Below the pieces are notes generated by a model that was not told where the DNA came from, ran no database searches, and saw only the letters and a program-made list of their open reading frames with translations. 64,000 bases of DNA. It comes from Paraburkholderia phenoliruptrix (GTDB lineage: Bacteria > Pseudomonadota > Gammaproteobacteria > Burkholderiales > Burkholderiaceae). Within the stretch, counting starts at the first letter, position 1; each line of letters begins with the position of its first letter. The stretch covers positions 42,084 to 106,083 of the forward strand of contig NZ_JAEUAV010000026.1 in the NCBI RefSeq assembly GCF_019511605.1. The letters are read 5' to 3'. A program made the translations under genes and the position numbers. This document shows positions 61,801 to 64,000 of the stretch, one piece after another.

Positions 61801-64000
61801 GCGCAAGCAGGCAGACCGCAGTTATGACGAACAGGCAGTCGGCACGACCTTTACCGCCGGCGGCCGTGGCACGCTTGCCGCGCTCAGTGCAGACCCCGCA
61901 AAGGGTAATGTCATCCTCACCGGTTCGTCACTTTCCACGGGAAGCGGCGCGGCGAACATCGCGGCCACCGGCAATGTGAACATCAATGAAGCGCGGGAGG
62001 AACACGACAGCTACACGGCAACCGAGTCGAAGCGCGGCAGTGCGTTGCACGGTTCCACCACGAACACGAGTCAGAGCACTCAGGCGAATATCGGCGTCGC
62101 CAGTACCGTGTCGGGCGACTCGGTCAACATAACCGCGGGTAAGGATCTGAGCGTGAAAGGCTCGACCGTCGCTGGCACGAACGACGTGAATCTCGCGGCC
62201 GGCGGCAATGTGGCTATCACTACCTCGCAGGACACCCTGTCCACGTCGAGCTATTACCAGAAGCACGAATCGGGCTTCGGCACGGGCGGCGGTATCGGCA
62301 TATCGGTCGGCAGCCAGACACAGACCAACACGGCCGCCACGTCACAGGTGACGAACACGGGCAGCACGGTCGGCTCGATCAACGGCAACCTGAACATCGT
62401 CGCGGGCAAGGATCTGCATGTGAGCGGCAGCGACCTGGTTGCGGCGAAGAACCTCACGGGCACCGGCACGAATGTGACCATCGACTCGGCAACCGACAGC
62501 TACCATCACGACGAAAAACAGACCGTCAGCAAGAGTGGCTTTACGCTCGCGATCAAGTCGCCGGTCATCGACGCGGTATCGAATACGGTCGGTGAGGCGC
62601 ATGCGGCAAGTCACAGCAAGGACGACCGCGCGGCGGCCTTGCATGGGATGGCGGCAGCGAGCGGCGCAGCGGATGCGCTCGGCGCGGCTGGCGCGCTAGC
62701 GAACGGCGCGGCGCCGGAAGTCAAGGTAGAACTCAGCTACGGCAGCAGCCACAGCGAGAACACCTACTCCGAGGTCAGTGCGACGAATCGCGCCTCGAAC
62801 GTGACAGCGGGCGGCACGGCGGCATTCGTTGCCACGGGCAACGGTTCAGCCGGCAACGGCGCAGGTAGCGGCAACGTGACGATTGCCGGTTCGAACGTGA
62901 AGGCGAACGACGTCATTCTTGCGGCGAGCAACCAGGTCAATCTCGTGAACACGACGGACACGGATGCCACGCGCAGCACGAACCGCTCGAGCAGTGCGAG
63001 CGTGGGCGTTTCGTATGGAACGCAGGGCTTCGGCGTATCCGCATCGGCATCGAAGGCGCACGGCAACGCGAATAGCGATACCACCGTGCAGAACAACACG
63101 CATGTGAGCGCAGCGAATACCGCGACGATCATCTCCGGCGGCGATACGAACATCATCGGTTCGAATGTCAACGGCCGTCAGGTGAACGCCAATGTGGGCG
63201 GCAACCTGAATATCGCGAGCGTGCAGGACACGATGACCAGCAGCGCGCATCAGGAGAGCACGGGCGGCGGCTTCAGCATCAGCCAGGGCGGAGGCAGCGC
63301 CAGCTTCAGTCACACGAACGCGAACGCGAGCGGCAGCTACGCGGGCATGAATGAACAGGCTGGTATCCACGCGGGTGATGGTGGATTCGATGTGTCGGTC
63401 ATTGGTAATACCGATCTGAAGGGGGCGGTGATCGCGAGCGAGGCAGATGCTTCGAAGAACACGCTTTCGACAGGTACGCTCACTTATAGCGATATCCAGA
63501 ACTCGTCGAGCTATAACGCGCATTCGGGTGGTATCAGCGGCGGCGTGACGACGGGCGATGGTGGGGCGAACTACAGCACGCACGGTCCGGCCTCGACATC
63601 GAACGGACCAAACGCGGGCGGCGTCGCGCCGATGCTCAGCCAGAACGATAGCGGCGGCGCCAGCGCAACGACGAAGAGCGGGATCAGCGCGGGCACGATC
63701 AGCGTCACAGATGCGGCGAACCAGAAGCAGGACATCGCAAGCCTGAACCGCGACGCCGCGCACACGAGCGGGACAGTGGCGAAATTGCCGGATGTCAATA
63801 ACCTGCTTGATCGGCAGTCGGACATGATGGCGGCAGCCGGTGCGGCGGGTGAGGCGGTGTCGCGGCGCATTGGCGATTATGCGGATGCGCAGGCTAAAGC
63901 AACGGGGGATGCGGCGTGGGATGAGGGTGGGACGGACCGGGTAGCCCTTCACGTCGTGGGCGGAGCACTCATCGGCGGCCTGGGTGGTGGGGGCATAGGA
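55826..64000 (+). CDS. Filamentous haemagglutinin/CdiA-like two-partner-secretion exoprotein (3' end missing)
   Basis: 2725 codons remain open to the window edge. The ATG at 55826 gives MNRFYRLVYSRSRKMLVAVGE, an extended signal peptide region (ESPR) of large type V secreted proteins. The hydrophobic core LLPAALLALPPMLAFA follows, with cleavage about residue 66. The TPS domain (about 67-300) includes QVNINRASGAGVSVNSYSRF, GNPNFGPGAAAKVIV and ANASGISINGGGFINTSRA. A beta-helical region then runs over 1,900 residues with Asn/Gly/Thr/Ser-rich repeats (GGTLAA-type). A non-repeat insert is near 59700-60900. The last visible residues (HVVGGALIGGLGGG) resemble the pretoxin region of CdiA. Its FhaC/CdiB secretion partner is not in the window, nor is any toxin tip or immunity gene. 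Confidence 0.9.
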   Translation, partial: MNRFYRLVYSRSRKMLVAVGETAAAAGTTGETRATRRASAGPGIDLSLRRLLPAALLALPPMLAFAQIVAGGPHAPNVIQTQNGIDQVNINRASGAGVSVNSYSRFDVQSRGAILNNSPSIVQSQQGGMINGNPNFGPGAAAKVIVNQVNSPTASQLNGYVEVAGQRAEVILANASGISINGGGFINTSRAIVTTGTPTYAADGSVSGFNVTGGSIAINGAGMNASNVDQVDLLARAVQANAAIYAKNLNVVTGANSIDHNTLAATPIAGEGAAPGVSIDVSNLGGMYANRIVLVGTEAGVGVSLKGVVAANAGDLLLQSNGRLVLAGTQNASGNISASARDGIDNSGTTYAQQNVSLNTSGTLTNSGTVAAQQNTAVGAGSVSSGGTLAAGVNTDGSLAQAGDLNVSASGSITATGRNAAGGNVAVSGAGVNLAGSSTSAKGAMTLAANGGDLNLSGATTTAGTTLDARANGTLSNDNGAMASGGAQTITAAALSNRAAQIVSGGTLTESVAGAMNNVGGTMQATGALSAASGALDNTGGHIASLGSSGVSVTTTGLLNNGAGGSIAGNGNVALQAGQLTNAGSITAVQSLIASAVQALYNSGTLAANANMTLSAGSVLTNAGQTAAGGALVLSAPTFDNSRGTASASQFTLHATNLVNHAGSITQSGTATTTVDVTGTLDNSGGTLQTNADSLALSPMSVVNDSGTIAVAGTGTLVVNSNSLSNNGGTIATNGALDVRAGTASNRGGTLAAQTAATLQLGSLDNGAGGYVGARTVSLTDAGALNNAGGTIQANGALSVAAQSIANDGGSIANGGTGTTSVSANGALTNTQNGLIGGNGGVNVSGGSIANAGGTITAAGTATVQSATTLDNRVGLIHGAGSVAVSAQGTIDNTGGQIEADATVDNPEATLGVNGASLDNTNGRIANTGSGATSISAATIANANTGGVAGAGTIGGNGDVLVNAQTLSNTNGAQLVSGHDLTMNVAQRVDNSNATLSGANNLTLDAPDAALVNAGGSIHGNGAITLGTATLDNTSGRIGNDTGSGGSTAIATGSLANQNGAIGSDQDLSVVTNQLTGEGRIVAGRDGAVTVNGDYTLDAATQIQANHDLRFTSAGTFTNQGTLGAVNALTVSAANLDNQAGADLNSASTTVNAAGALTNAGRIEGDSVTTRSATLVNTATIVGNTVTLNAGSIANTGSAAAIAAASQLNLYASGDIANSGGANLFSLGDISIAADATRDANGLLANRSNSVTNDQSTIEAQGNIEIATQTLTNTRPAPTVETVTTDVATVHQTKRDKYMACATGNSDKGYCTQSMWDNGYSAPITATWSAADIVSQSSGPNATDRALVVNINGQPRTIYYNTATSNADGTVTVSYWDGYDPHVNYVPSTEYATRSDAHNGYQRVEIARDTTTTTQQDQVTGAQAQQAQLMAGGNLVLANVGTLNNSYSAIGAGGSMQIGSAQVDGDAGSGSYGGTTVNNTGQTLYQYQRQDIVSTYAWNEDISRDVGTVVEPSVVLTPVAIGGTGGTIIANRAVQISATDVNNTNVAAANSTTGATGGTLGANGAVGGVTGGGAQAVNLATGQTQTVNAPQSVAVASGALSITLPTGGLYTIHAAPGAAYLVVSDPRLTSYTKFISSDYMLGQLGLDPSKVIKRLGDGLYEEQLVRNQITQLTGRVYLQGYQSNEDEYRALMESGVHAAQAFGLVPGMALTAAQMDALTSDIVWMVNQSVTLPDGTTQTVLAPVVYLAHARANDLQPTGALIAADDVEIHATGNAANSGVIRGGTQTVISATNIVNRGGSIGSSAANGTTVVTAANDVVNASGRITGNRVAVLAGHDIVNETLVDAAGVSSTAGRSRVSQTLVGAQGTIASTGDMVIAAGNDLLVHGANIAAGGNAQIAAGHDISVDTVQSETSQSVTKNDQHHWEATSTLNQTSGISAGGSLAMQSGNDTTFKGATVAAGGDMTVAAGGNLTATAVTNTSTYNNVAADDKTRKQADRSYDEQAVGTTFTAGGRGTLAALSADPAKGNVILTGSSLSTGSGAANIAATGNVNINEAREEHDSYTATESKRGSALHGSTTNTSQSTQANIGVASTVSGDSVNITAGKDLSVKGSTVAGTNDVNLAAGGNVAITTSQDTLSTSSYYQKHESGFGTGGGIGISVGSQTQTNTAATSQVTNTGSTVGSINGNLNIVAGKDLHVSGSDLVAAKNLTGTGTNVTIDSATDSYHHDEKQTVSKSGFTLAIKSPVIDAVSNTVGEAHAASHSKDDRAAALHGMAAASGAADALGAAGALANGAAPEVKVELSYGSSHSENTYSEVSATNRASNVTAGGTAAFVATGNGSAGNGAGSGNVTIAGSNVKANDVILAASNQVNLVNTTDTDATRSTNRSSSASVGVSYGTQGFGVSASASKAHGNANSDTTVQNNTHVSAANTATIISGGDTNIIGSNVNGRQVNANVGGNLNIASVQDTMTSSAHQESTGGGFSISQGGGSASFSHTNANASGSYAGMNEQAGIHAGDGGFDVSVIGNTDLKGAVIASEADASKNTLSTGTLTYSDIQNSSSYNAHSGGISGGVTTGDGGANYSTHGPASTSNGPNAGGVAPMLSQNDSGGASATTKSGISAGTISVTDAANQKQDIASLNRDAAHTSGTVAKLPDVNNLLDRQSDMMAAAGAAGEAVSRRIGDYADAQAKATGDAAWDEGGTDRVALHVVGGALIGGLGGGGIG

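Noticed and set aside
1..64000. CRISPR array
   Set aside because: No regularly spaced direct repeats with unique spacers were seen. The repeats at 48745 and 49842 are contiguous units.

Overview
The window is GC-rich DNA from a Gram-negative betaproteobacterium, most likely the Burkholderiaceae (Paraburkholderia/Caballeronia/Burkholderia type). The evidence is the rnr-rlmB-rpiA block, the pyrD-bpt-aat-Nudix block, MHS-type transporters, a two-partner-secretion exoprotein with an ESPR leader, and a large Wzx/Wzy-type exopolysaccharide (EPS) locus. Genus is inferred from gene content only.

Layout. (1) 1-6.25 kb: sugar-acid catabolism, with a divergent partial fructuronate reductase-like gene, D-mannonate dehydratase (manD, all catalytic residues present), an MHS-family transporter, an L-idonate 5-dehydrogenase-like enzyme, an ACS-family transporter and a GntR/FCD regulator. 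(2) 6.3-10.3 kb: a decayed accessory segment with IS3-like and IS30-like transposase relics, an AraC-GyrI regulator, a broken MHS transporter and orphan hypotheticals. It abuts two tandem tRNA-Leu(CAG) genes, each with its own consensus promoter and terminator. (3) 10.7-15.3 kb: housekeeping rnr, rlmB, rpiA. (4) 15.35-47.4 kb: the EPS region. It holds two divergent GT4 genes, an orphan HigA-like antitoxin, the operon crp-wcaJ-GT2-wza-wzc (minus), a five-gene overlapping cassette ACP-ACAD-aa:CP ligase-DUF1839-GH2 (minus), a plus-strand operon GNAT-wzy-GT4-GT4-beta-propeller-GT4, a wzx flippase, a second GT2, and a hydrolase-methyltransferase-flavin reductase run. (5) 47.6-49.9 kb: a GntR/FCD regulator and a Gfo/Idh/MocA oxidoreductase with a 9-bp repeat tract. 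(6) 50-55.4 kb: a cystine-type ABC permease and binding protein, pyrD, the two N-degron leucyltransferases bpt and aat, and a zinc-ribbon Nudix hydrolase. (7) 55.8 kb to the end: an FHA/CdiA-like secreted exoprotein running off the window.

How the genes work together. The WcaJ-like enzyme starts the lipid-linked repeat unit, six or more glycosyltransferases (GT2 and GT4) extend it, Wzx flips it, the Wzy-like protein polymerises it, and the Wzc/Wza pair controls length and exports it. The Crp/Fnr regulator is the first gene of the assembly operon. The five-gene cassette inside this locus is the most unusual content. A tRNA-synthetase-like amino acid:[carrier protein] ligase, a dedicated carrier protein and an acyl-CoA-dehydrogenase-like flavoprotein are translationally coupled to a DUF1839 protein and a GH2/beta-mannosidase-like protein. 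This suggests a carrier-protein route that activates and oxidises a small amino acid, possibly to decorate or process the polysaccharide; that function is inference.
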